A DNA stretch of 58,847 nt from Variovorax paradoxus (GTDB lineage: Bacteria > Pseudomonadota > Gammaproteobacteria > Burkholderiales > Burkholderiaceae_C), in contig NZ_JAGGNU010000089.1 in the NCBI RefSeq assembly GCF_018614915.1, positions 1 to 58,847 of the forward strand. The letters are read 5' to 3'. Below the pieces are notes generated by a model. The model saw only the letters and a list, made by a program, of their open reading frames with translations, was not told the origin of the DNA and did not search any database. Positions 1-7,851 of the stretch are shown piece after piece. Positions within the stretch are counted from its first letter, which is position 1; every line of letters begins with the position of its first letter. A program made the translations under genes and the position numbers.

Positions 1-344
1 CTGTGGCCGCCCTCGCGCGTCAAGTGCAGCTCGCCGTTCTCGAGCGAGAAGGGCACGCCGAGGCCGCGCAGCCACGCGATCGCCTCCGGCGCGTGCTCGA
101 CCACGAAGCGGGTGGCGGCCAGGTCGCAGAGGCCGCCGCCGGCGAGCAGCGTGTCGTCCACGTGGGACTGCAGGCTGTCGCCCTCGCCCAGCACCGCCGC
201 GATCCCGCCTTGCGCCCATTGGCTGGAGCCGTCGTTCAGCGCGCGCTTGGTAAGCACCGCCACGCGATGCGTGGGCGCCAGGTGCAGCGCGGCGCTGAGG
301 CCGGCCAACCCGCTGCCGACGATGAGAACGTCGAAGTCCTGCAT
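1..344 (-). CDS. nadB: L-aspartate oxidase, N-terminal part (runs off the left edge)
   Basis: This is the first ~114 residues of L-aspartate oxidase, the FAD enzyme that oxidises aspartate to iminoaspartate in de novo NAD synthesis. The start is ATG at 344. Residues 6-16 carry the dinucleotide-binding glycine motif VGSGLAGLSAA. It is followed by SSQWAQGGIAAVL and a DDTLLAGGGLCD segment, the pattern typical of NadB and of the related fumarate reductase flavoproteins. The C-terminal two thirds lie outside the window, so completeness cannot be judged. It is transcribed away from scpA and separated from it by a repeat-filled gap. A succinate dehydrogenase-like flavoprotein is less likely because the SSQWAQGGIAA block is NadB-like. 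Confidence 0.88.
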   Translation of the reverse strand, partial: MQDFDVLIVGSGLAGLSAALHLAPTHRVAVLTKRALNDGSSQWAQGGIAAVLGEGDSLQSHVDDTLLAGGGLCDLAATRFVVEHAPEAIAWLRGLGVPFSLENGELHLTREGGH

Positions 345-389
345 GTTGAGTTCAGTGCATTGGCCGGCCAATCCGAGCCGTCGTCAAAC

Positions 390-505
390 TGAGGCCGGCG
401 AAGCCAGGCCCCTTCGGGGAATACCGCGGAACCGGCTTTGCCGGGCCGCTGGTATCGCCCCCGGTGAGGGGGTTGGCGGCCACACGAAGTGGGCAAGCCT
501 GGGGG
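390..505. repeat. GC-rich dispersed palindromic repeat between nadB and scpA
   Basis: The gap between the two minus-strand genes is filled by GC-rich sequence with several short inverted repeats, such as CCCCTTCGGGG and CCCCCGGTGAGGGGG. The composition and wording resemble the intergenic repeats scattered through Comamonadaceae genomes; that family assignment is from memory. No open frame here looks real. It may act as a transcription attenuator between scpA and nadB. Confidence 0.6.
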
Positions 506-511
506 AGAGCA

Positions 512-1417
512 TCATGCCGGGGAGTAGGCTAGGCGGACGTAGATCGGCGCGAAGGCCTCGGCCTGCGTGATGTCGATCAGCGTCTCCTTCGCGAGCTCCA
601 GCATCGCGATGAAGGTGACGATCAGCACCGGCACGCCGCGCGTCACGTCGAACAGCTTCTCGAACTCGACGAACTGCCGTCCCTGCAGGTGGCGCAGCAC
701 GATGCTCATGTGCTCGCGCACGCTGAGCTCCTCGCGCGAGATCTTGTGGTGCTGCACGAGCTTGGCGCGTTTCAGGATGTCGGCCCAGGCCTCGCGCAGG
801 TCGACCACGTTCATGTCGGGAAAGCGCGGCTTGAGCGACTGCTCGATGTAGACCTGCGCCTTCCAGAAATCGCGCCCGGCTTGCGGCATCGCGCTGATCG
901 AGGCGGCCTGCAGTTTGGCCTGCTCGTACTCGAGCAGGCGGCGAACCAGTTCAGCGCGCGGGTCCTCGACCTCCTCGCCCTCGGCCGTCTTCTTCGGCGG
1001 CAGCAGCATGCGCGACTTGATCTCGATCAGCATCGCGGCCATCAGCAGGTACTCGGCGGCCAGCTCCAGGTTGGTGTGCCGAATTTCGTCGACGTAGCTG
1101 AGGTACTGGCGCGTGAGCCCCGCCATCGGGATGTCGAGGATGTTGAAGTTCTGCTTGCGGATCAGGTAGAGCAGCAGGTCCAGCGGCCCTTCGAAGGCCT
1201 CGAGAAAGACCTGCAGCGCCTCGGGCGGGATGTAGAGGTCGTTCGGCAGCGCGAACAGCGGCTCGCCGTAGAGCCGGGCGAGCGCGACCTGGTCGATCAC
1301 CTCCGGCATCGCGGCGATCGGCGGCGCGTCGTCGTCGACGACGTCCTCGGCCTCCACGGCGCGGGCATCGTCGCCCGCCATGGTGGCCCGGGAGTGCGCT
1401 ACAGGCCGGATCGGCAC
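512..1417 (-). CDS. scpA: Segregation and condensation protein A
   Basis: ScpA is the kleisin subunit of the bacterial SMC condensin and bridges SMC heads together with ScpB. The core begins near residue 65 with the family-typical EGPLDLLLYLIRKQNFNI and continues through YLLMAAMLIEIKSRMLLPP. The C-terminal winged-helix region ends with AIYV-type sequence (AEAFAPIYVRLAYSPA). At 301 residues it is slightly long for the family, owing to an acidic, poorly conserved N-terminal tail of about 50 residues. I placed the start at GTG 1417, 3 bases after the stop of the DUF3460 gene. An in-frame ATG at 1381 is an equally plausible start and gives 289 residues. The close spacing suggests co-transcription with DUF3460. 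No scpB is visible in the window. Confidence 0.93.
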   Translation of the reverse strand: MPIRPVAHSRATMAGDDARAVEAEDVVDDDAPPIAAMPEVIDQVALARLYGEPLFALPNDLYIPPEALQVFLEAFEGPLDLLLYLIRKQNFNILDIPMAGLTRQYLSYVDEIRHTNLELAAEYLLMAAMLIEIKSRMLLPPKKTAEGEEVEDPRAELVRRLLEYEQAKLQAASISAMPQAGRDFWKAQVYIEQSLKPRFPDMNVVDLREAWADILKRAKLVQHHKISREELSVREHMSIVLRHLQGRQFVEFEKLFDVTRGVPVLIVTFIAMLELAKETLIDITQAEAFAPIYVRLAYSPA

Positions 1418-1420
1418 TTG

Positions 1421-1627
1421 TTACTTCACGCGCGTCTGGTAGACGTAGGGCTGCTGCGGCACCTTCGCCTGCCCGTACTCCTGGAGCGCGTCGCGGTCGA
1501 GGTGCTTGTCCCACAGCAGTGCGCGGCCGGCGCGCTGTTCGGCTTCGAGCGTCGGCTTCCTTTCCTTCATCTCCTTGATGAAGTTCGTGATCTCGGAGGT
1601 GTAGTGGGGGCGGGCGAAGATGGACAT
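1421..1627 (-). CDS. DUF3460 family small protein
   Basis: This 68-residue soluble protein starts MSIFARPHYTSEIT and contains a conserved FIKEMKERKPTLEAEQ stretch, which I recognise as the DUF3460 family of Burkholderiales. No function is established for it. The frame stays open further upstream, but the ATG at 1627 matches the family N-terminus, so I chose it. The stop lies 3 bases before the GTG of scpA, so the two are very probably one transcript. The family often lies beside scpA, which suggests, without proof, a role tied to chromosome segregation or shared expression. Confidence 0.85.
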   Translation of the reverse strand: MSIFARPHYTSEITNFIKEMKERKPTLEAEQRAGRALLWDKHLDRDALQEYGQAKVPQQPYVYQTRVK

Positions 1628-1759
1628 GGACTTTGAACCTTTGTGGCGAATTTTACCGGGGCTCGATCCCCCCACTTTCCGCACCGGTGGATTCCTCATT
1701 GTTGGAGGGGGCGCCATGCGCTAGCGTGGCGGCTCCAACCAACCACAAGGAGAGTGCCC

Positions 1760-1873
1760 ATGCGGCGAACTTCGCTGTATCTCGTTTCGACGGCCGCGGC
1801 CAGCCAGGGCTGCAGCATCGATGCACTCAAGAGAACGGGCGGTGGAGGGCTCCTGCATTGCTTCGCCCAGTGA
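1760..1873 (+). CDS. Short upstream ORF coupled to the BamE-like lipoprotein gene
   Basis: This 37-codon frame begins at ATG 1760 behind a strong ribosome binding site (AAGGAG, 1748-1753). It ends in TGA at 1871-1873, whose last base is the A of the next gene's ATG (TGATG overlap). The peptide (MRRTSLYLVSTAAASQGCS...) resembles no family I know. The following lipoprotein gene has no good Shine-Dalgarno site of its own. The simplest reading is that this is a translated leader that feeds ribosomes onto the lipoprotein start. It could also be the remnant of a longer N-terminus. Confidence 0.5.
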   Translation: MRRTSLYLVSTAAASQGCSIDALKRTGGGGLLHCFAQ

Positions 1874-2361
1874 TGGGGCTCGCCGCCAGGCTGGCCCCGG
1901 CATTGCTCGCTGCGCTCTGCCTGGCCGGCTGCGATCCGCAGCGCATCAGCGAACTGGAGGAGGGCGTGTCGACCGAGGCCGACGTGCGGGCGCGTTTCGG
2001 CCAGCCCGAGAACGTCTGGGATTCGCCGGCGGGCCGTGTCTTCGAATACAACCGCCAGCCGCAGGGTCAGAAGAACTACATGATCACCATCGGCGCCGAC
2101 GGCAAGATGAGTGCGCTGCGCCAAGTGCTCACGCCCGAGAACTTCGCCCGCGTGCAGCCCGGCATGCCGATGGAGGACCTGCGCAAGCTGCTGGGCAAGC
2201 CGGCCAGGCGCATGCCGTACCCGCTCAAGAACGAAACCGCCTGGGAATGGCGCTGGGTCCAGCCGCCGAATTCGCCGATGGTGTTCGTCGCCACGCTCAA
2301 CGACGACCAGCGCGTCGTGCGCGTCGGCTCGTCGCCTGACCGCAGCACCGAGGCCAACTAG
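1873..2361 (+). CDS. BamE/SmpA-like outer-membrane lipoprotein
   Basis: This 162-residue predicted lipoprotein has a signal peptide ending in the lipobox LAGC (Cys 17). After it come two copies of the short motif typical of SmpA/OmlA (BamE) folds: GVSTEADVRARFGQPENVW and PGMPMEDLRKLLGKPARRM. BamE proper is shorter and has one such unit, so I call this BamE-like rather than BamE itself. It would sit in the outer membrane, facing the periplasm. The start ATG 1873 overlaps the stop of a short leader frame. The gene converges on the SulP transporter with a 4-base overlap of the two 3' ends. Confidence 0.8.
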   Translation: MGLAARLAPALLAALCLAGCDPQRISELEEGVSTEADVRARFGQPENVWDSPAGRVFEYNRQPQGQKNYMITIGADGKMSALRQVLTPENFARVQPGMPMEDLRKLLGKPARRMPYPLKNETAWEWRWVQPPNSPMVFVATLNDDQRVVRVGSSPDRSTEAN

Positions 2362-4034
2362 TGGCCGGCCTGGCCGGGCACGCCCGAAGCGAGCTGGTCC
2401 GCAAAGCCCGAGCGCACCATCACTTCGAGCGGCTGCGGCTGCAGCGACTCGATGCGCAGCACGCCGTCGCGCGCCAGCACGGCCCGGTGCAGCTGGCGCA
2501 GCGCATCGAGGCCGGTGGCGTCGAGCGAGATCAGCTGCATCGCGTCGAGCACCACCGTCATCCCGCGCGGCGCGCGTTCGACGGCCTGCACGGTCGGGTC
2601 CAGCTTGGCCGCGGCGCCGAAGAACAGCGCGCCGTAGAGCCTGAAGGTCAGCACCGGCGGCTGCAGCGACACCATCTCGACGCTGAATAGCGTGCTCATG
2701 CGCCGGATGAACAAGGCGCAGGCCAGCACGATGCCGACCTGCACCGCCACCGTGAGGTCGAACACCACCGTGAGGAAGAAGGTGCCCAGCATCAGGAGCC
2801 GGTAGTGGCGGCTGAAGCGGCGCAGCATGTAGGGCGAGAACTCGCGCCACTCGCCCATGTTCCAGGCCACGAAGACGAGGATGCCGGCCAGCACCGCCAA
2901 CGGCACGTGTTGCGCGAGCGGTGCCGCCGCCAGCACCACCACCAGCAGCGTGAGCGCGTGCACGATGCCCGCGACCGGCGAGCTCGCGCCGGCGCGCACG
3001 TTGGTCACGGTGCGCGCGATGGTGCCGGTGGCCGGCATGCCGCCGAAGAAGGGCGTGACCAGGTTGGCGACGCCCTGCGCCATCAGTTCCTGGTTGGGGT
3101 CGTGGCGCGGCTGGCCGCTGGCCTGGTCGGCCACGCGCGCGCACAAGAGCGATTCGATCGCGCCGAGCAGCGCGATGGTGAGCGTGGGCGTCACCAGCTG
3201 CTTCACCGTTTCCCACGAGAAGTCGGGCAGTGCGAAGGCCGGCATGCCCTCGGGAATGCCGCCGAAGCGCGTGCCGATGGTCTCCACCGGCAGGCTGAAG
3301 CCCCACGACACCAGCGTCAGCGTGACCAGCGCGACGATCGGCCCAGGCATGCGGGAACCGGCCCGCACCGCGCGCAGGTCGGCCATGCGGCCCAGCACCA
3401 GGTGCACCGCGTAGCCGAAGCGCGTCTTGTCGTGCAGCAGCGTCGGCCAGGCGAACAGGCCGGCTAGGCAGGCCAGGCCGAGCCCGAAGGCATGGGGATT
3501 GAAGCTGCCGAGGTTCGTCGCCAGGGTGTGCAGCTGGGAGAACATGTCGGCGGGCATCTTCTCGATCGAGAGCCCGAGCCAATCCTTGAGCTGCGAGATC
3601 AGGATCAGCGCCGCGATGCCGTTGGTGAAGCCGATCACGATCGACACCGGCACGTAGCGGATCAGGGTGCCGAGCCGGAACAGGCCCATCAGCAGCAGCA
3701 ACACGCCCGCGCAGGCGGTCGCGATCAGCAGGTTCGCCACGCCGTAGCGCTCGACGATGCCGTAGACGATCACGATGAAGGCGCCGGCCGGCCCGCCGAT
3801 CTGCACCGCCGAGCCGCCCAGGGCCGAGATCAGGAAGCCGGCGATGATGGCGGTCCAGATGCCGGCCTCGGGTTTGAGCCCGGAAGCGATCGCGAAGGCC
3901 ATCGCAAGCGGCAAGGCCACGATGCCCACCGTGGCGCCGGCGCCGAGGTCCTTGAGAAAGCGTTCCCTGTCGTAGCCGGCCAGCGCGTCGATCAGTCGGG
4001 GGCGGAAGCGGGCGAACTGCAGGGGTGAGGCCAT
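2358..4034 (-). CDS. SulP family inorganic anion transporter with STAS domain
   Basis: This 558-residue inner-membrane transporter has about 10-14 hydrophobic segments from residue 30 to 430. They include the SulP signature region GLKPEAGIWTAIIAGFL and the conserved Q-I-GGPAGAFIV stretch. A C-terminal cytoplasmic STAS domain (about 450-550) follows, with the VVLDAMQLISLDATGLDAL core. SulP proteins exchange or symport sulfate, bicarbonate or dicarboxylates; the substrate cannot be told from sequence. No carbonic anhydrase or sulfate-assimilation gene lies beside it. ATG 4034 is preceded by a possible -10 element (CACAAT) only 6 bases upstream, so the mRNA may be leaderless. Confidence 0.9.
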   Translation of the reverse strand: MASPLQFARFRPRLIDALAGYDRERFLKDLGAGATVGIVALPLAMAFAIASGLKPEAGIWTAIIAGFLISALGGSAVQIGGPAGAFIVIVYGIVERYGVANLLIATACAGVLLLLMGLFRLGTLIRYVPVSIVIGFTNGIAALILISQLKDWLGLSIEKMPADMFSQLHTLATNLGSFNPHAFGLGLACLAGLFAWPTLLHDKTRFGYAVHLVLGRMADLRAVRAGSRMPGPIVALVTLTLVSWGFSLPVETIGTRFGGIPEGMPAFALPDFSWETVKQLVTPTLTIALLGAIESLLCARVADQASGQPRHDPNQELMAQGVANLVTPFFGGMPATGTIARTVTNVRAGASSPVAGIVHALTLLVVVLAAAPLAQHVPLAVLAGILVFVAWNMGEWREFSPYMLRRFSRHYRLLMLGTFFLTVVFDLTVAVQVGIVLACALFIRRMSTLFSVEMVSLQPPVLTFRLYGALFFGAAAKLDPTVQAVERAPRGMTVVLDAMQLISLDATGLDALRQLHRAVLARDGVLRIESLQPQPLEVMVRSGFADQLASGVPGQAGH

Positions 4035-4061
4035 GGCGCTATTGTGGAGGCGCCTTTTTGC

Positions 4062-4277
4062 TCAGCGGCTTTCTTCGCTGTCGGGCAGCACGGCATCGGC
4101 CGCGGCGCCCACCGCCTTGCCCGTGATGCGGGCGGTGCCGATCGCCGCATCGGCCGCCAGGCCGACCGCGCCGGCGCCCACGCTCACCGCCGTGCTGGCG
4201 ACGCTGACCACCGCGCAGCCGGAAAGCGGCAGGCCAAGAGCCACAGTCAGGGCGGCAAGCAGGAAGAGGCGGTTCAT
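4062..4277 (-). CDS. Small lipoprotein, glycine/alanine rich
   Basis: This 71-residue protein has a signal peptide and the lipobox LSGC (Cys 21), followed by a low-complexity segment rich in Ala, Gly and Val (VVSVASTAVSVGAGAVGLAADAA). It ends with an acidic tail (DSEESR). The start ATG 4277 lies 8 bases downstream of the metG stop, so it is probably co-transcribed with metG. Similar small lipoproteins of unknown function are widespread in proteobacteria. I assign no role beyond membrane anchoring. Confidence 0.75.
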   Translation of the reverse strand: MNRLFLLAALTVALGLPLSGCAVVSVASTAVSVGAGAVGLAADAAIGTARITGKAVGAAADAVLPDSEESR

Positions 4278-4285
4278 GGGCGGCG

Positions 4286-6364
4286 CTAGCGTACCCGCAT
4301 GCCCGGCGTCGCGCCAGTCCAGGGCTCGAGCACGTAGATGCCGGGCTGCGTCTTCTCGTCGGCGTGGCTGGCGGCCAGCACCATGCCTTCGGAGATGCCG
4401 AACTTCATCTTGCGCGGCGCCAGGTTCGCGACCAGCACCGTGAGCTTGCCGACCAGCTGCTCGGGCTCGTAGGCCGAGGCGATGCCGGAAAACACGTTGC
4501 GGGTCTTGCCCTCGCCGGCGTCGAGCGTCAGGTGCAGCAGCTTGGTCGAGCCCTCGACCTTCTGGCAGGCCACGATCTTCGCGAGGCGCAGATCGATCTT
4601 CGCGAAGTCGTCGATGGTGATGGTCGGGGCGATGCCTTCGCCGCCGGGCAGGGCGGTGGCGGGGGCTGCTTCCGTGGGCGCCTCGGGCGCCTCGAAGAGC
4701 TGGTCGAGCTGCTTGGCGTCGACGCGCTGCATCAGGTGCTTGTAGTCGCTGATCGCATGGCCGGCGCCGAGCAGCCGGCCGGCATCGGCGAACACCAGCG
4801 GCGCGCTGTCGAGGAATGCCTCCACCTGCGCTGCCAGCATGGGCAGCACCGGCTTCAGGTAGACCGTCATTAGGCGGAAGGCTTCGATGCAGGTCGTGCA
4901 CACGTCGTGCAGGCGTGCTTCCATGCCTTCCTGCTTGGCCAGCTCCCAGGGCTTGTTCTGGTCCACGTACTCGTTGACCTTGTCGGCCAAAAGCATGATC
5001 TCGCGCAGGGCCCGCGCGTAGTCGCGCCCGTCGTAGAGCGCGGCCAGCGGCGCCGACGCGGCCTGCAACGCGGCCAGCAGCGCCGCGCCGTCGGCCGTGA
5101 CCGCGCCCAGCTTGCCGCCGAAGCGCTTGGCGATGAAGCCGGCCGCGCGGCTCGCGATGTTGACGTACTTGCCGATCAGGTCGGCGTTCACGCGCGCGAT
5201 GAAGTCGTCGGGATTGAAGTCGACGTCCTCCACCTTGGCGTTGAGCTTGGCCGCGATGTAGTAGCGCAGCCATTCGGGGTTCATGCCGATCGACAGGTAC
5301 TTGAGCGGGTCGATGCCGGTGCCGCGGCTCTTGCTCATCTTCTCGCCCGAGACGGTGATGAAGCCGTGCACGTTGACCTGGCTCGGCGTCTTGCGGCCGC
5401 TGAACTGCAGCATCGCGGGCCAGAAGAGCGTATGGAAGTAGACGATGTCCTTGCCGATGAAGTGCACCTGCTCGACAGCGGGGTCGGCGACGAACTCGTC
5501 GAAGCTCTGCGAGGTGCGCGAAGGCTCGTGCCAATGCGCTGCGGCCTGGCCCTTGTCGAAATGGTTCTTCAGGCTCGCGAGGTAGCCCACCGGTGCGTCG
5601 AGCCAGACGTAGAAGTACTTGCCCGGCGCATCGGGAATCTCGATGCCGAAGTAGGGCGCCTCGCGCGAGATGTCCCAGTCCGCCATGCCGGCCTCGAACC
5701 ACTCGCTGGCCTTCTTCGCCATCTCGGGCTGCAGCTTGCCGTCCTGCGTCCACGTCTTCAGGAAATCGACCACCTTCGGGTCGGAGAGCTTGAAGAAGAA
5801 GTGCTCGGAGCTGCGCAGCTCGGGCGTCGCGCCGGTCAGCGTCGAATAGGGGGCGATCAGCTCGGTCGGCGAATAGACGCTGCTGCACACCTCGCAGGCG
5901 TCGCCGTACTGGTCCTTGGCGTGGCACACCGGGCATTCGCCCTTGATGTAGCGGTCGGGCAGGAACATGCCTTTGACGGGATCGTAGAACTGCTCGATGG
6001 TGCGCGTGGCGATCATGCCGTTCGCCTTGAGCTTCCTGTAGATACCCTGGGCCAGCTCGGTGTTCTCCGGGCTGTCGGTCGAGTGCCAGTTGTCGAAGCG
6101 GATGTGGAAGCCGTCCAGGTATTCCTTGCGGCCGGCGGCGATCTCGCCGACGAACTGCTGCGGCGTCTTGCCGGCCTTCTCGGCCGCGATCATGATCGGC
6201 GCGCCATGCGCGTCGTCGGCGCCCACGAAGTGCACCATGTGGCCCTGCATGCGCTGGAAGCGCACCCAGATGTCGGCCTGGATGTATTCCATGATGTGGC
6301 CGACGTGGAACTTGCCGTTGGCATACGGCAGGGCGGTGGTGACGAAAAGCTTGCGCTGGGACAT
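4286..6364 (-). CDS. metG: Methionyl-tRNA synthetase
   Basis: This class I aminoacyl-tRNA synthetase charges tRNA-Met. The 692 residues contain the HIGH-type motif (PYANGKFHVGHI, residues 14-25) and a zinc knuckle with Cys pairs (CPVCHAKDQYGDACEVC, about 140-160). The KMSKS loop (GEKMSKSRGT, about 340) follows. A C-terminal tRNA-binding OB domain (from about 585; IDLRLAKIVACQKVEGSTKLL) promotes dimerisation in this MetG class. The length fits the two-part MetG of E. coli. A possible -10 element (TAAAAT) lies about 45 bases upstream of ATG 6364. Confidence 0.97.
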   Translation of the reverse strand: MSQRKLFVTTALPYANGKFHVGHIMEYIQADIWVRFQRMQGHMVHFVGADDAHGAPIMIAAEKAGKTPQQFVGEIAAGRKEYLDGFHIRFDNWHSTDSPENTELAQGIYRKLKANGMIATRTIEQFYDPVKGMFLPDRYIKGECPVCHAKDQYGDACEVCSSVYSPTELIAPYSTLTGATPELRSSEHFFFKLSDPKVVDFLKTWTQDGKLQPEMAKKASEWFEAGMADWDISREAPYFGIEIPDAPGKYFYVWLDAPVGYLASLKNHFDKGQAAAHWHEPSRTSQSFDEFVADPAVEQVHFIGKDIVYFHTLFWPAMLQFSGRKTPSQVNVHGFITVSGEKMSKSRGTGIDPLKYLSIGMNPEWLRYYIAAKLNAKVEDVDFNPDDFIARVNADLIGKYVNIASRAAGFIAKRFGGKLGAVTADGAALLAALQAASAPLAALYDGRDYARALREIMLLADKVNEYVDQNKPWELAKQEGMEARLHDVCTTCIEAFRLMTVYLKPVLPMLAAQVEAFLDSAPLVFADAGRLLGAGHAISDYKHLMQRVDAKQLDQLFEAPEAPTEAAPATALPGGEGIAPTITIDDFAKIDLRLAKIVACQKVEGSTKLLHLTLDAGEGKTRNVFSGIASAYEPEQLVGKLTVLVANLAPRKMKFGISEGMVLAASHADEKTQPGIYVLEPWTGATPGMRVR

Positions 6365-6530
6365 CGAGGGCGCTTTCTGGGGGGCGGGCGGCAGGGCGGG
6401 AGGGGCATTTTAGGCGGCCGGGGCGGCTAATGGATTCAGGCGGTGCTGAGCCACGTTTTCGCAATCCCGCCTCAGAGGCCTTCAAGACTATGTGGTGACA
6501 AAAGGCACACAGCGAGCTAGGATGCCCGGC

Positions 6531-6824
6531 ATGAAGTCTTTTCGGTGGAGCCCGGAGAAAAACGACGTGCTCAGGGCAGATCGAGGAGTCTCTTTCGAGA
6601 GCATCGTTGTTGCCGTCGAATCGGGCGGACTGCTGGATATCCTGGCCCACCCCAATCAGACGAAGTATCCGAAGCAGCGGGTACTCGTTGTGGCGTACGA
6701 CGGCTATGCCTATTTGGTGCCGTTTGTCGAAGAGGACGACTATTTCTTCTTGAAGACTGTCATTCCGAGCCGGAAGGCGACGCGCGACTACTTGAATCCA
6801 GGTGAATCAGATGCAGAACGTTGA
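6531..6824 (+). CDS. Putative toxin of a type II toxin-antitoxin pair (BrnT-like)
   Basis: This 97-residue protein begins MKSFRWSPEKNDVLRADRGVS. The pattern of a tryptophan, PEKN and RGVSFE near the N-terminus, with RVLVVAYDGYAYLVPFVE and a C-terminal FLKTVIPSRKATRDYL, is that of BrnT-like RNase-fold toxins. ATG 6531 is preceded by AGGA at a good distance; a GTG at 6492 is also in frame but lacks a ribosome binding site. The downstream gene begins before this one ends, as expected for a toxin-antitoxin operon. The base composition is visibly lower in GC than its neighbours, suggesting acquisition. Confidence 0.72.
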   Translation: MKSFRWSPEKNDVLRADRGVSFESIVVAVESGGLLDILAHPNQTKYPKQRVLVVAYDGYAYLVPFVEEDDYFFLKTVIPSRKATRDYLNPGESDAER

Positions 6825-7140
6825 CGACTACGAAAGCGAAGTTTCCAGCGCCTACGACAAGGGAAAGCTCAAGTCGGTTGCGACCAGGAGCGAGCTCGCC
6901 AGATTCAAGGCGGCAGCTCGTGCCACGGCCATCAAGGATCGGCGCGTCAATATCCGCCTGTCCTCCGGAGACTTGAACGACATCCAGGTCAAGGCCCTCG
7001 AAGAGGGCATGCCCTATCAAACCTTGATTGCCAGCGTGCTTCACAAGTACGTCACGGGCCGGCTGGCGGAGCAGCCCGAACGCACTCCTCAACCGCCGCG
7101 CACCGGCCCGCGCAAGCGGCGCCCCACGTCCGCCAGTTGA
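6811..7140 (+). CDS. Putative CopG/RHH-like antitoxin
   Basis: This 109-residue protein overlaps the 3' end of the toxin gene by 14 bases. The middle part (KDRRVNIRLSSGDLNDIQVKAL) resembles the ribbon-helix-helix strand and helix of CopG-type antitoxins, followed by EEGMPYQTLIASVLHKY. The Arg/Pro-rich tail (PQPPRTGPRKRRPTSAS) is not conserved in such families. I chose ATG 6811 because AGGTG lies just upstream; GTG 6802 is in frame but lacks a site. It should bind the toxin and repress the shared promoter. The order toxin-antitoxin is the less common one but is normal for BrnT/BrnA-like pairs. Confidence 0.7.
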   Translation: MQNVDDYESEVSSAYDKGKLKSVATRSELARFKAAARATAIKDRRVNIRLSSGDLNDIQVKALEEGMPYQTLIASVLHKYVTGRLAEQPERTPQPPRTGPRKRRPTSAS

Positions 7141-7147
7141 CCCGGCC

Positions 7148-7819
7148 ATGACCCCGACCCTCCCCACCCTCTCCCTGATCGAAACCCGCGTGCTCGGCGT
7201 CCTGGCCGAGAAGCAGCGCACCGTGCCCGACAGCTATCCGCTGACCCTGAACGCGCTGGTGGCCGGCTGCAACCAGAAGAGCAGCCGCAACCCGCTGATG
7301 GAGGCCTCGGACACCGACGTGCAGGCCGCGCTCGACAGCCTCAAGGGCTACAGCCTGGTCATGGAGACCAGCGGCGGGCGTGTCTCGCGCTACGAGCACA
7401 ACATCGAGCGGGTGCTGCGCGTGCCTTCGCAGTCGGCCATCCTGCTGACGGTGCTGATGCTGCGCGGGCCGCAGACCGCCGGCGAACTGCGCATCGCCAC
7501 CGAGCGCATGCACAACTTCGCCGACATCTCCTCGGTCGAAGCCTTTCTCGAGGAACTGGCCGAGCGGCCGGCCGGCGCGCTGGTGGTGAAGATGCCGCGC
7601 CTGCCCGGTGCGCGCGAAAGCCGCTGGGCCCACCTGCTCGCTGGCGAGCCGCCGGAGAGCACGCCGGAGACGCGCAGCGCGGGCGGCCGGGACGACGCTT
7701 CGCTCGGCGAAGTGGCGGCGCTGAAGCTCAACGTGGCGCGGCTCGAGGCAGATGTCGTCGCGCTGAAGGCACTGACGGCGCGAATCTGCTCCGAGCTCGG
7801 CATCGCCAACGAGGGCTGA
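7148..7819 (+). CDS. yceH: YceH family (DUF480) protein
   Basis: This 223-residue YceH-like protein consists of two winged-helix domains. It starts LSLIETRVLGVLAEKQRTVPD and continues YPLTLNALVAGCNQKSSRNP, which is the family signature. The second domain reads RVLRVPSQSAILLTVLMLRGPQTAGELR. A C-terminal coiled stretch (AALKLNVARLEADVVALKAL) is usual. The molecular function is not established. The gene lies 7 bases after the antitoxin stop but belongs functionally with the core genome. The start ATG 7148 matches the family N-terminus; longer in-frame starts would run into the antitoxin gene. Confidence 0.9.
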   Translation: MTPTLPTLSLIETRVLGVLAEKQRTVPDSYPLTLNALVAGCNQKSSRNPLMEASDTDVQAALDSLKGYSLVMETSGGRVSRYEHNIERVLRVPSQSAILLTVLMLRGPQTAGELRIATERMHNFADISSVEAFLEELAERPAGALVVKMPRLPGARESRWAHLLAGEPPESTPETRSAGGRDDASLGEVAALKLNVARLEADVVALKALTARICSELGIANEG

Positions 7820-7851
7820 GCCTCAGGCCGATCCCCCGAACTTCGCCATCC

